A stretch of 44,217 nt of DNA from Sphingomonadales bacterium (GCA_018334165.1 JAGXTB010000214.1:1-44217); one strand, 5' to 3'. Numbered from the stretch's first letter, positions 1 to 8,016 are shown. The notes: generated by a model not told the origin, from the sequence alone. Program-made: numbers and translations.

Positions 1-52
1 CCCCCTCCCGGCCACCCATAGGGTAACCTAGAGTTGGGTGGCCGGGAGGGGG
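1..52. repeat. Perfect 18-bp inverted repeat with inner GTAA-capped hairpin
   Basis: Bases 1-18 are the exact reverse complement of bases 35-52. The 16-base loop contains a second small hairpin, TAGG-GTAA-CCTA, at 19-30, whose GTAA loop is of the stable GNRA type. It lies 39 bases past the stop codon of the minus-strand membrane-protein gene. It could stop transcription or cap its RNA, but no T-run follows on the minus strand. It touches the window edge, so it may be part of a longer element. Confidence 0.8.
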
Positions 53-91
53 AGCGGGCCGGTGTTGCTTTCCGCGTAAGCGGAAAAGACG

Positions 92-1621
92 CTAATCCAG
101 CCGCTTCTTCACTCGCTTCGCAAGGATCCAGTGCCGTCCGCGGCGGGTCTCTTCATAGCCATAGGCCAGCCGCACAGGCTCGGTCCGGCCCATGTACCAG
201 AACCAGTCGGTGTGCATCGCCGGTTCGTAGTAATAGGTGTCGATCGGCTTGCCGGCGCGGTGGTTGAGCTTGTGGAAGGGGTCGCGGAAGAAATCGCCGC
301 CTTCCAGAATCGTCATCATATGAATGCCCGGCACCGCGAAGTTGCAATTGATCAGCGCGTCCTTGCGCACCACCGCATAGCCGCAGATGTGTTCCTGGCT
401 GTTATAGCCCCATTCGCGGCGTTCGGTGACCATGTAGCTGGCGATCCTGACGCCCTGCGGCAGCCCGTCGAGCGCTTTGAGCATCTCGGCCGTCTCACGC
501 GAATCGCGGCTCCAGTCCATCGTGGTATAGGCGAGCCGCCCCACGAACAGCGCCGCGGCGGCCAGCACCAGCCAGCGCGGGGCCTTCCAGGCCAGCGACA
601 GGCAGCCGACCATCAGCCCCGCAGAGATCATCCGCGCATCGACCAGATCGCCGCCGAAGATATGCCGCGGCATGGCCAGCGATGCCGCCAGCATCATCAG
701 CGCGGCCCAGCCCAGCCGCCAGTCCCAGCGCTTGATCCACCAGGATCCCACCAGCGTTCCCACCAGGGCCAGGCAGATCAGGATCGTATGGGCATAGTCC
801 ACCTCTTGCAGCGTGCCGCGCATCGCCTGCTTCCAGATCGCCCATTTGTAGATTTCGGGGCGCGGGCCATAAGAGGGCGGTTCGCCCACAGTGCCGCCAG
901 ACAGCAACGCCACGAACGGCAGGAACAACGGCCAGGGGGCCAGGAAGGCGCGCCATGTCTTGTCCTTGGACCATTCATAGCCGAACACCATCAGCCCCAG
1001 GATCCCCCAGCCCGATACGTGGGCCAGCCAGACCACCAGTCCGATCGGCAGAAACAGCGGACCCCGCCAGCGCGATCCGTCCAGCTTGACCCACAGCGCA
1101 AAAGCGAACAGCGCCAGCGCCTGCGAGATCATGAAATTGAGGAAGCCGAGCAGCAGCGAAGGCGACCAGATGAAGCTGAACGCCAGCATCGAGGCGAGGC
1201 CAATCCGCTTCCTCAGCGTCCATTCGACCGTCAGGATCGCCAGGCCATTGATCAGCGGCAGCACCGCCGCGATCAGCCAGCCGGCCTGTTCCAGCGGCAT
1301 CACCTTGGCCAGCGGCTGGATCAGGATATCGGCACCCAGGTTGCCCGACCAGCGCCAGTCAAAGCCATAGTACTGCTGCAGGAACGGGTTCGAATCGCGC
1401 TCCAGCATCACGTGGAAACGCGCCAGATGCGCCGCGTAGTCGACCATCTGCGGATACCAGCTGGTCATGAACGGCAGGCCCGACAGCAAGGTCAGCAGCA
1501 GAGCGAAGGCCCACATTTCGCGGTTGCCCGGCTCATCGCGCAGCCAGGCCAGCCGGCGGCGCGGCTTGGCCAAAGGCTGGTCACTGGATTGGGCGTTCGG
1601 GTCCAAGCGCAACTTTTCCAA
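92..1621 (-). CDS. Polytopic membrane protein, copy 1 of a tandem pair
   Basis: A protein of about 509 residues with roughly ten hydrophobic segments and a soluble C-terminal part of about 140 residues. I do not recognise a named family. The first loop after the first membrane segment carries DYAAHLARFHVM, matched by DYASHLARYHVM in the neighbouring gene. An acidic residue in the first outer loop is a feature of GT-C glycosyltransferases, so a membrane transferase is possible, but I see no decisive motif. The start shown is TTG at 1621; an ATG at 1516 would begin at the first membrane segment and give 474 residues. The upstream paralog stops 23 bases before this start, so the two are probably co-transcribed. 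Confidence 0.8.
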   Translation of the reverse strand: MEKLRLDPNAQSSDQPLAKPRRRLAWLRDEPGNREMWAFALLLTLLSGLPFMTSWYPQMVDYAAHLARFHVMLERDSNPFLQQYYGFDWRWSGNLGADILIQPLAKVMPLEQAGWLIAAVLPLINGLAILTVEWTLRKRIGLASMLAFSFIWSPSLLLGFLNFMISQALALFAFALWVKLDGSRWRGPLFLPIGLVVWLAHVSGWGILGLMVFGYEWSKDKTWRAFLAPWPLFLPFVALLSGGTVGEPPSYGPRPEIYKWAIWKQAMRGTLQEVDYAHTILICLALVGTLVGSWWIKRWDWRLGWAALMMLAASLAMPRHIFGGDLVDARMISAGLMVGCLSLAWKAPRWLVLAAAALFVGRLAYTTMDWSRDSRETAEMLKALDGLPQGVRIASYMVTERREWGYNSQEHICGYAVVRKDALINCNFAVPGIHMMTILEGGDFFRDPFHKLNHRAGKPIDTYYYEPAMHTDWFWYMGRTEPVRLAYGYEETRRGRHWILAKRVKKRLD

Positions 1622-1644
1622 CTGGTGCCGGGAAAGCGCGCGGA

Positions 1645-3036
1645 TTAGTTCGGCTTGCCGCTGCTGGCAAGGCGTAGCAGCAGGCTGCCCGGTGCGCGGG
1701 CCACCACCACGGCGCCGGCGGGCAGCGCGCTGGGTTCAGCCCCGCCCAGATACCACAAGTAATCCGCCTCGCGCGCGGGTGCGAACGCGGACAGGTCCGG
1801 CGCCGTGCCGGGGGCGAGCAGCAGGCGCTGCGAAGGGTCTGTAAATTCCAGACTGGCCGAGCGCAGCCGCAGCAAGTGGAACCCGTCGCGGGCAAAGTGC
1901 GAATTGACCAAGGCGTCGCGTTTGAGCGCCGCATAAGAGGGCGCATGCTCGAACGGATCGAGCGCCCAGCGTGTTTCATCGACCGCGACTACGCCCGCCA
2001 CCCGCGCGCCCTTGGGGAGCTGATCCAGCACAGCGAGTTTGGCATCGAGTTCGCGCGATTCGGCCTGCCAGGCCAGCGTGGTCGCCGCCAGCCGGACCAG
2101 GAACAGCGCCGATGCCCCCACCAGCAGCCAGCGCGGCGGAGCCCAGTCGATCGCCAGCGCGCCCACCATCAAGGCCACCGCGACCAGCCGGTAATCGGCA
2201 TAGTCTCCGCCCGCCAGATGCCGGGGCAGCAGCAGTGTCAGCCCGGCCAAGGCCAAAGCCGCCCAGCCCAGCCGCATATCGAACCGCCCACGCCGCGCGG
2301 CCATCAGCATCGCCAGGATCAGCAGCAGCGGGGTCAGGAAATCGAGCATGAACACACGGTCGCGCAGCGCCTTGATCCAGATCCCCAGCTTGTAGCTGAG
2401 CAGCGGCTGGCCATACTCGGCCACGCCCGTGCCGCCGCCCTGCCCCAGCAGCACCGGCACCAGCGGCAAGGCCAGCGGCCAGCAAGCCGTGGCCGAACGC
2501 CAGCTTTTGGCGCGGCTCCATTCATAGCCCGCGACCAGCACCCCCAGCACGCCCCAACCCGCCAGGTGGCACAGCCAGGTCAGTAGCGCCCAGGGCAGCA
2601 TTGCCGCCCAGCGCCAGTTCTTGCCCTCCAGCCGCACCCACAAGGCAAAGCCGAACAGCGCCAGCGCCAGCGCCAGGCAAAAATTGGCAAAGCCCATAGC
2701 CATGGCCGGCGACCAGATCGTCGCGAAAGCCAGCACCGCACCAATCCCGATCCGCCGCCGCAGCGTCCATTCGGCCGCCACCAGCCCCAGCCCGGTCACG
2801 CCGGGGATCAGCGCCGAAATCAGCCAGGCCGCGCGCTCCAGCCCCAGCAAGGGGGCCAGCGCGGCAACCAGCAGATCGACCCCCAAATTGCCGCCCAACT
2901 GCCATTCGAACAGATAGTGCCGCGCCAGATCGGCACTGCCTGCGCCCGCCACCATCACGTGATAGCGCGCCAGGTGCGAGGCATAGTCGCCTTGCTGCGG
3001 ATAGTTTGAAACGAAGAATGGCAGCATGGCCAGCAC
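1645..3036 (-). CDS. Polytopic membrane protein, copy 2 of the tandem pair
   Basis: A paralog of the downstream gene over its whole length: same order of hydrophobic segments, shared EWTLR(K/R)RIG and FALWV(K/R)L stretches, and a matching soluble tail. The start is unclear. The open frame runs back through tRNA-Trp, whose readthrough gives the familiar SVAQLVEH peptide and cannot be the real N-terminus. Between the tRNA 3' end and the conserved first membrane segment there is no ATG. I use GTG at 3036 (463 residues); ATG at 3027 is the alternative. Both cut into the first membrane segment compared with the paralog, so a CTG start or a start within the tRNA sequence is possible. Function unknown, perhaps a GT-C-like membrane enzyme. 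Confidence 0.75.
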   Translation of the reverse strand: MLAMLPFFVSNYPQQGDYASHLARYHVMVAGAGSADLARHYLFEWQLGGNLGVDLLVAALAPLLGLERAAWLISALIPGVTGLGLVAAEWTLRRRIGIGAVLAFATIWSPAMAMGFANFCLALALALFGFALWVRLEGKNWRWAAMLPWALLTWLCHLAGWGVLGVLVAGYEWSRAKSWRSATACWPLALPLVPVLLGQGGGTGVAEYGQPLLSYKLGIWIKALRDRVFMLDFLTPLLLILAMLMAARRGRFDMRLGWAALALAGLTLLLPRHLAGGDYADYRLVAVALMVGALAIDWAPPRWLLVGASALFLVRLAATTLAWQAESRELDAKLAVLDQLPKGARVAGVVAVDETRWALDPFEHAPSYAALKRDALVNSHFARDGFHLLRLRSASLEFTDPSQRLLLAPGTAPDLSAFAPAREADYLWYLGGAEPSALPAGAVVVARAPGSLLLRLASSGKPN

Positions 3037-3101
3037 GGCCAGCGTCAGCCCCAGCGCAAGGCTCTGCCGCGGCGTGGCGGCGCCGGTTTGGCTGGAAGGC
3101 C

Positions 3102-3177
3102 TGGCAGGAGTGGAGGGACTCGAACCCACGGCCCTCGGTTTTGGAGACCGATGCTCTACCAACTGAGCTACACTCCT
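3102..3177 (-). tRNA. tRNA-Trp (CCA)
   Basis: The minus strand folds as a full tRNA: acceptor AGGAGTG paired with CACTCCT, D-arm GCTCAGTTGGTAGAGC, anticodon loop CTCCAAA with anticodon CCA, T-arm with GGTTCGAGTCC, discriminator G, and an encoded 3' CCA (plus-strand TGG at 3102-3104). It lies between aat and the membrane-protein pair and may share a transcript with the latter. Confidence 0.97.
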
Positions 3178-3250
3178 GCGGGCGGGGGTGCCTCTAGACA
3201 CAAGTCTGCCAGATGACAAGCATTGCGCAAAGGTCCATAAAAGAAACACT

Positions 3251-4042
3251 GTGCACGGTTCCCAATTGCCCTCGCCGCTCGATCCCGAGATCCTGCTCCT
3301 GGCCTATCGCACCGGGATCTTTCCGATGGCCGATGCGCGCGCGGATCCCGAGGTGTTCTGGGTCGAGCCGCGCCGCCGCGCGATCCTCCCGCTCGATCAT
3401 TTTCATTGCTCGCATTCGCTGGCCAAAGTGCTGCGACGGGGTACTTTCGAAGTGACCTGCAACCGCGCTTTCGAACGCGTGATCGCGGAATGCGCCGCGC
3501 CGCGCCGCGACGAGGGCGAGACCTGGATTTCGGGCCGGATCGAGGCCAGCTATATCGAACTGCACCGCCGCGGGATCGCCCATTCGGTCGAGTGCTGGCA
3601 GCAGGGCGAGCTGATCGGCGGGCTTTACGGCGTCGGGTTTGACCGGGTGTTCTGCGGCGAATCGATGTTCAGCCGCCGTACCGATGCTTCCAAAGTAGCA
3701 CTGGCCTGGCTGGTTGCGGCGCTGCGCCAGGCGGGGGCCGTGCTGCTCGACTGCCAGTTCATGACCGATCACCTCGCCTCGCTTGGCGCAGTCGAGATCA
3801 GCCAGAGCGAATACCTTGAGCGCCTGCGCGCAGCTCAGATCCCGACCGAGGGTGACGGCGCTGCCGAAGGCTTGGGCGCGGGCGTCGCAGGCTTGGCCGC
3901 CGGGCTTGGCGAGGCCGAAGGGCTGGCCGCCGGGGCCGCGCTGCCCTCAGGCTTTGGCGCAGTGCTGGCCGCTGCCGCCGGAGCCGGGCTGTCTTCCTCG
4001 CCCGGGAACTTCATCGCGCAGTCCTTGATCCAGACGTCATAG
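3251..4042 (+). CDS. aat: Leucyl/phenylalanyl-tRNA-protein transferase
   Basis: Aat moves Leu or Phe from aminoacyl-tRNA onto N-terminal Arg or Lys of proteins, marking them for ClpS/ClpAP degradation in the N-end rule pathway. Family hallmarks are clear: YRTGIFPMA near the N-terminus, FWVEPRRRAILPL, and the core GLYGVGFDRVFCGESMFS followed by a Cys-Gln pair (DCQFMTDHLASLGA). I choose GTG at 3251 because it begins just before the conserved PLDPEILLLAYRTGIFPM region. The family is usually about 230 residues. Here the frame continues to 263, and the extra tail of about 50 Gly/Ala/Leu-rich residues is read antisense to the Pro/Ala-rich tail of the convergent lipoprotein gene, so it is probably not functional sequence of its own. 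Confidence 0.93.
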   Translation: MHGSQLPSPLDPEILLLAYRTGIFPMADARADPEVFWVEPRRRAILPLDHFHCSHSLAKVLRRGTFEVTCNRAFERVIAECAAPRRDEGETWISGRIEASYIELHRRGIAHSVECWQQGELIGGLYGVGFDRVFCGESMFSRRTDASKVALAWLVAALRQAGAVLLDCQFMTDHLASLGAVEISQSEYLERLRAAQIPTEGDGAAEGLGAGVAGLAAGLGEAEGLAAGAALPSGFGAVLAAAAGAGLSSSPGNFIAQSLIQTS

Positions 4043-4488
4043 ACCGCGTGCTCGACCACGTTGAGGCTGGGCGAATTCTTGAACAGCCAGCCCGAAAAGA
4101 CCTTGCGCCAGGCCAGCGGCTGATCGGCGGCTTCGCGCTCTTCAACAAAAACCTGCACGAACGCCCCGGTTTCCTGCTGGGCTTCCCACGGCAGCGAGCG
4201 TTCGCAGGTGGCGAGCTTGACCAGCACGTTGCCAACCCGCTTGGTCTCGCCGACCTTGAGGACCACGTCCTCGGTCTTGTTGTTGCGCTTGTTGAGCAGG
4301 CCGAGCGTGGCGACGCGGTCCTTGACCGGGGTGCCATATTCGCTTTCCACAATCTGGCCCGAGACATTGGAACCGGCCAGGTTCTTGGGCACTTCGGTGG
4401 CGGCGGCATCGGGATCGTCCCCGCCGCTACAGGCGGACAGCGCCAACAGCGCGGCCAGCAAAGGGACGCCGCCGCGCATCGCTCTCAA
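3835..4488 (-). CDS. DUF2155 lipoprotein
   Basis: A 217-residue envelope protein of the alphaproteobacterial DUF2155 family. The N-terminus is a lipoprotein signal with lipobox LSAC, giving lipidated Cys20. The conserved domain (about residues 55-165) includes LNKRNNKTEDVVLKVGE, the CERSLPWE segment and FSGWLFKNSPSLNVVEHAVYD. The last 50 residues are a low-complexity Pro/Ala/Ser/Lys tail, encoded opposite the 3' end of aat with an overlap of 208 bases. Its start overlaps the stop of the NDUFA12 gene by four bases (ATGA), so the two are translationally coupled. Function is not known. The tail resembles wall- or membrane-spanning linkers. Confidence 0.88.
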   Translation of the reverse strand: MRAMRGGVPLLAALLALSACSGGDDPDAAATEVPKNLAGSNVSGQIVESEYGTPVKDRVATLGLLNKRNNKTEDVVLKVGETKRVGNVLVKLATCERSLPWEAQQETGAFVQVFVEEREAADQPLAWRKVFSGWLFKNSPSLNVVEHAVYDVWIKDCAMKFPGEEDSPAPAAAASTAPKPEGSAAPAASPSASPSPAAKPATPAPKPSAAPSPSVGI

Positions 4489-4889
4489 GCGTCCGGAGAC
4501 CAGGCTTCGTAGTCGCCGGTCGCGGCGGCACGCTGGCCGGTCGCACCCGCCGGGCGATAGGCCGCGGGCGTGCCGGTGGCGTTCGGCGTATATTCGGTTT
4601 CCCAGATGCGCGGCGGCGGCAGGTTCGATTCGGGCACGCCATCAAACGATCCGTGTAGCCAGCCGTGCCATTCGGCCGGAACCCGGCTGGCATCGTTGGC
4701 GCCGTTATAGATCACCCAGCGGCGTTCCTTGCCGGCAAACGGATGCCCCTTGGGATAGGGCTTTTTCGCGCGGTAATAGACATTGCCTTCAGCATCCGAG
4801 CCGACCTTGACGCCGGTCATGCCGCTGTTGAACGCTGTGCCAATGGTGGCGCCGTCCCACCAGGTAAAGATCTTGCCGAGGATTCCCAT
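4485..4889 (-). CDS. NDUFA12-family NADH:ubiquinone oxidoreductase accessory subunit
   Basis: A 134-residue homologue of mitochondrial complex I subunit NDUFA12 (B17.2), found in alphaproteobacteria as an accessory subunit of respiratory complex I. Visible family features are the N-terminal IFTWWDGATIGTAF, the VYYRAK and ERRWVIYNG segments, and the PAEWHGWLHG motif. The C-terminal part is Pro/Ala/Thr-rich and ends YEAWSPDA. It is the first gene of a two-gene operon with the DUF2155 lipoprotein, sharing ATGA at 4485-4488. About 275 bases separate it from the divergent CsgG-like gene. Confidence 0.93.
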   Translation of the reverse strand: MGILGKIFTWWDGATIGTAFNSGMTGVKVGSDAEGNVYYRAKKPYPKGHPFAGKERRWVIYNGANDASRVPAEWHGWLHGSFDGVPESNLPPPRIWETEYTPNATGTPAAYRPAGATGQRAAATGDYEAWSPDA

Positions 4890-5056
4890 GACGGCGCGTT
4901 AGAGGAAAGCGGGGGGTGCGCGCAAGGGGAACGGCTACCATTGTCGAGCGATGCGCCGCCGCCTGTCCAATCACATCGGCGACCAGCAGCGTCAGGCCTG
5001 TGACCGCAGTCTATTTCGCGCAATGTATCGAATTTGGATTAACCGGTTTCAGAGGC

Positions 5057-5087
5057 TTGCAGTCTGACCGTTTTTCCGGAATGATAA
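5057..5087 (+). promoter_or_regulatory. Possible sigma70-type promoter of the CsgG-like gene
   Basis: TTGCAG at 5057-5062 and TGATAA at 5082-5087, separated by 19 bases, lie about 80 bases before the start at 5165, in a visibly AT-richer part of the 4890-5164 intergenic region. The spacing is long and the match is by eye only. A good ribosome-binding site, AAGGGGG, is at about 5149-5155. Confidence 0.3.
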
Positions 5088-5164
5088 ATTCGAGATTCTC
5101 GGCTCAACCTTCCCAAATAGCCTGGTGAAGCAGGCCTAGGTATCAATAAAGGGGGCTAATTTCG

Positions 5165-6058
5165 ATGCGTGTGTTTTTTGCATGCTTGCTGGCGTGGTTC
5201 ACACTTTCAAGTGCACCCGCTTTTGCGCAAGGGAAACGGCCGGTTGTGGCCATCTATGAAATCGAAGACCTTAGCGGCAACAATTTGGCACCGCAATTTT
5301 CGACGATGATCGAAACCGCGATTACCGGCACCAACAAGTTCCGGGTGATGGAACGTTCGGGCATGAACAAGCTGCTGCGCGAACAAGGCGGTGCGAAGGC
5401 CGGATTGCTGACGACCAATCGCCCTGGCAAAGTTGGCGGCTTCGAAGGGGCTGACTATTTGGTCTACGGCACGATCACCACGATTTCGGCCAAGCAGAAG
5501 TCCAATTTCGGCGCTTCGCTGCTGGGCGGGCTGGGTAACAATGGGCCTTCGCCGAACTGCTCCAACACTGTCGCCAGCCTGGAAGCCGACATCAAGATCA
5601 CCGACGCCAACACCGGTGAGGTCCGCTATGCGACCCGGATCAGCGAAGTGCAAAAGGGTTCGACCAGCTGCGGCACGGCCGGCCAGATCGATACCGCAGC
5701 CTTGCTGCGCGGCGCGGCTGACAAGGTTGCGACCGGACTGGTGATCACGATCTATCCGATCCAGATCGCTGCGGTCCAACCCGATGGCTCGTTTGTGCTG
5801 AACTATGGCGCAGGTGCCATTACCCCCGGCGCGATCATGACCGTGTTCCAGAAGGGCGAATCGATCGTCGATCCGGCCACCGGCGAAGTGATCGGCAACA
5901 ACGAGACGCCCTTTGGACAAATCCAGATAACCGACGTCCAGCCGCGATTTTCGAAGGCAGTTCCCGTGTCCAATTTCGCTGTCATGCCGCCGGTCGGCTC
6001 GATTGTTCGTGTGGCAACACAAGCCGAATTGAGTTCGGCGAAGAAGAAGAAGAGATAG
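5165..6058 (+). CDS. CsgG/HfaB-family secreted protein
   Basis: A 297-residue exported protein. The signal peptide ends near AFAQ (about residue 21) and there is no lipobox Cys, unlike true CsgG, which is a lipoprotein that forms the curli secretion pore. The CsgG-like region (about 25-200) has VVAIYEIEDLSGNNLAPQ, the FRVMERSGMNKLLREQ helix and the ADYLVYGTIT strand. The C-terminal part (about 205-290) looks like a FlgT_C-type small barrel: DGSFVLNYGAGAITPGAIM, then a D-P-x-T-G-E turn and IQITDVQPRFSKAVPV. It lies one base before a second secreted protein with a similar C-terminus. No curlin-like subunit is nearby, so a role in curli export is not supported. A periplasmic or outer-membrane assembly role is an inference. 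Confidence 0.85.
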   Translation: MRVFFACLLAWFTLSSAPAFAQGKRPVVAIYEIEDLSGNNLAPQFSTMIETAITGTNKFRVMERSGMNKLLREQGGAKAGLLTTNRPGKVGGFEGADYLVYGTITTISAKQKSNFGASLLGGLGNNGPSPNCSNTVASLEADIKITDANTGEVRYATRISEVQKGSTSCGTAGQIDTAALLRGAADKVATGLVITIYPIQIAAVQPDGSFVLNYGAGAITPGAIMTVFQKGESIVDPATGEVIGNNETPFGQIQITDVQPRFSKAVPVSNFAVMPPVGSIVRVATQAELSSAKKKKR

Positions 6059-6059
6059 C

Positions 6060-6950
6060 ATGCATTTTCGACTCTGGATCAGGACCCTGGTCCTTGCCGT
6101 TTGCGGCCTGACGCTCGCCTGTGCAGCCCCTGCCCAGGCCCAATCGGCGGCACGTTTCACCATCGGTGAAATAACTTCCAAGGAAGAGTGCAAGTACTTC
6201 CTGGAAAGCGAGTACCAGCATGCCGCGGTGGCCACGCCGTGGCTTTACGCATCGAAAACCAGCTGGCGCAGTTGGTGGGTCAAGGATTGCGTCAGCCGTT
6301 TCCAAACCATGCGCAGCAGCCTTGAAGCCGCGCTGGCATCAACCGGTCGCTTCGCTGTCGGGCCGGGTGGTTACCGTATCAGTGTGACGATCCAGGACGT
6401 CAGCGGCGGAGGCCCGGCGCCTGCCAACCCGCCGGTCGGCGACCGCGGCTATGCCTTTTCCAAGACCGGGATCTACACCAGCTTCACCGTGACGGTCATC
6501 GATGGCAGTGGGCGCGTGATCCATGGCGGGCTTGCGACCAAGACCGTCGAGACCGGGGCCAGGATTAATGCCGATGGCAGCTATGCCGCCACCAGCATGA
6601 CCGGCGATGCGGTGTATGGTGTGCTTCAGAACGAAATCGCCCTGGCGGTCGCCCGGATCGTTGCGTTCAAGGTCGTTCCGCTGGCGGTAACCGATCTCGA
6701 TGGTGACCGGATTGCGCTTAACTATGGCGCGCCGCTGCTCAAGTTGGGTTCTTCGATCAATGTGCCAAGCGGATCAGGCTTGCGTTCGCTGCGCTATTCG
6801 GTGGTTTCAGCGGCCAACGGCTCCGCAATTGCCGAGGTTGAAGGCGATGTAGATACCTCATCGGTTAGAGTGGGCACTGTCGTGACTTACGCTGAGGAAG
6901 ACGATCCGGCAGCAAACGGGCGGCGCTATGATCGGATGAAGTTACCCTAG
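6060..6950 (+). CDS. Secreted partner of the CsgG-like protein, unknown function
   Basis: A 296-residue protein with a clear signal peptide (AAPAQAQS, cleavage near residue 27). I do not recognise the N-terminal part, which has two Cys (in KEECKYF and VKDCVSRF) that could form a disulfide, and a helix with RSSLEAALASTGRFAVG similar to the CsgG FRVMERS region. The C-terminal part (about 200-285) has DGDRIALNYGAPLLKLGSSI, matching DGSFVLNYGAGAITPGAIM of the upstream protein, and ends with a GTVVTYAEED strand. I therefore read it as a divergent relative of its neighbour that shares the FlgT_C-like domain. It starts one base after the upstream stop codon and ends two bases from the convergent DUF192 gene. 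Confidence 0.8.
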   Translation: MHFRLWIRTLVLAVCGLTLACAAPAQAQSAARFTIGEITSKEECKYFLESEYQHAAVATPWLYASKTSWRSWWVKDCVSRFQTMRSSLEAALASTGRFAVGPGGYRISVTIQDVSGGGPAPANPPVGDRGYAFSKTGIYTSFTVTVIDGSGRVIHGGLATKTVETGARINADGSYAATSMTGDAVYGVLQNEIALAVARIVAFKVVPLAVTDLDGDRIALNYGAPLLKLGSSINVPSGSGLRSLRYSVVSAANGSAIAEVEGDVDTSSVRVGTVVTYAEEDDPAANGRRYDRMKLP

Positions 6951-6952
6951 CC

Positions 6953-7417
6953 TCACCACTCAATCACATCTCCAGCAACGATCCCCAGCTCCGCCGCGCG
7001 GCCGCCGGGCAATTCGAGGACGGCTTTGACCGGGCCGGCCGACTGGAGCTGGGTTTCGTCGTAGGGTTTGGCATTGGCGGCGATGTTCAGCACCGTGCCG
7101 TCGGGGGCGATGAACAGCAGGTCGAGCGGGATCACCGTGTTGCGCATCCAGAAACCGGCCGGGCGCGGCGGGTTCATCGGGAAGAGCATGCCTTCGTTCG
7201 GGCCGAGCTTTGTGCGGAACATCAGTCCCTGGGCCTGCTGCGCAGGGGTCTGCGCCAGTTCGACGCGGAAGCGGTGGACCTTGCCCTGGCTGGTAATGGT
7301 CAGCGGCACCACGCTGAGCCCGCTTTCGGCATGGACTGCCGGAGCCTCTGGCGTGCCTTGGCCCTTGCACCCGGCAAGTGCCAAGGCGAACGCGGCGAGG
7401 ATCAGTCTGGTTTTCAT
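6953..7417 (-). CDS. DUF192 lipoprotein
   Basis: A 154-residue protein with a lipoprotein signal (lipobox LAGC, Cys17) and one DUF192 domain. Family landmarks are QTPAQQAQGLMFRTKLGPNEGM, the GFWMRNTVIPLDLLFI core and the closing VLELPGGRAAELGI-x-x-GD. The family is widespread and its biochemical role is not established. It shares ATGA at 7414-7417 with recX upstream, so the two are coupled. Its stop lies two bases from the end of the convergent secreted-protein gene. Confidence 0.9.
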   Translation of the reverse strand: MKTRLILAAFALALAGCKGQGTPEAPAVHAESGLSVVPLTITSQGKVHRFRVELAQTPAQQAQGLMFRTKLGPNEGMLFPMNPPRPAGFWMRNTVIPLDLLFIAPDGTVLNIAANAKPYDETQLQSAGPVKAVLELPGGRAAELGIVAGDVIEW

Positions 7418-7968
7418 TCCCCGTCCTCTTCCCCTGCGGCCCAGTCCTCGGCCTCTTCGCGGTTCGCGGCACTCACCAGCACGCGCGCCATGTCGAGCGG
7501 ATGCCCGGCGCGCAGCATCGCGGCAAGCTGCTTTTCGCGGGTCGGGCGGTCGGGCAGCTCTGCCCCGAACGGGCCGAACCGGCGCTTCTGCGCGAGCGCC
7601 AGCGCGGCGCGGCGCTGGTCGGCTTTTCCGGCGCGGACTTCCTCGCGCACTCCCTCGCCGATCCCGGCTGCGTGGAGTGCCTGGCCGACCCGGCGCTGGC
7701 CATAGCCGCGGCGCAGCAGGCTGCCGCTTTTGGCCCGGGCATAGGCCAAGTCATCGACATAGCCGGCCGCAACGAACCGTTCGACCAGCGCGCGCAGCGG
7801 CGGATCGCCCTCGCCCTCCCAGCCGCGCTCGCGCAGCTTGCGCCTCAGGTAGTCCTCAAGCTTGGCCGCGCTGGTCGCAAAGCGCGCCACATAGTGCAGC
7901 GCCAGATCGTTCAACCGCACGGAATTGAGCGGTTTGGGAGCTTTCTTGGGGGGGCGCATGGTTTCCAT
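7414..7968 (-). CDS. recX: RecX-family regulatory protein
   Basis: RecX proteins bind RecA filaments and modulate recombination and SOS induction. The 184-residue product has the typical arrangement of short three-helix repeats: LEDYLRRKLRERGW, LVERFVAAGYVDDLAYARA, and GYGQRRVGQALHAAGI. The second half is less conserved. I choose ATG at 7968 (METMRPPKK); ATG at 7959 is also possible. The longer open frame up to 8067 would enter the region shared with the divergent acyl-AMP ligase. recA and lexA are not in the window. Confidence 0.85.
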   Translation of the reverse strand: METMRPPKKAPKPLNSVRLNDLALHYVARFATSAAKLEDYLRRKLRERGWEGEGDPPLRALVERFVAAGYVDDLAYARAKSGSLLRRGYGQRRVGQALHAAGIGEGVREEVRAGKADQRRAALALAQKRRFGPFGAELPDRPTREKQLAAMLRAGHPLDMARVLVSAANREEAEDWAAGEEDGE

Positions 7969-8016
7969 TGGCCTTATTCGTGCCACACTCAGGCGCAAAT
8001 GGGGAGGCCGGGGTTG

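Noticed and set aside
34-267. 77-codon plus-strand frame at the window start
   Set aside because: It begins in the inverted repeat and runs antisense to the membrane-protein gene. Arg/Ser-rich without features.
3037-3249. N-terminal extension of the membrane protein through the tRNA (SVAQLVEH peptide)
   Set aside because: This is the well-known false translation of a tRNA gene. The bases fold as an intact tRNA-Trp.
6060-6950. Curli subunit (CsgA/CsgB) or CsgF as identity of the secreted partner
   Set aside because: No Gln/Asn/Gly curlin repeats are present and the protein is too long for CsgF or CsgE. The C-terminus resembles the CsgG-like neighbour instead.
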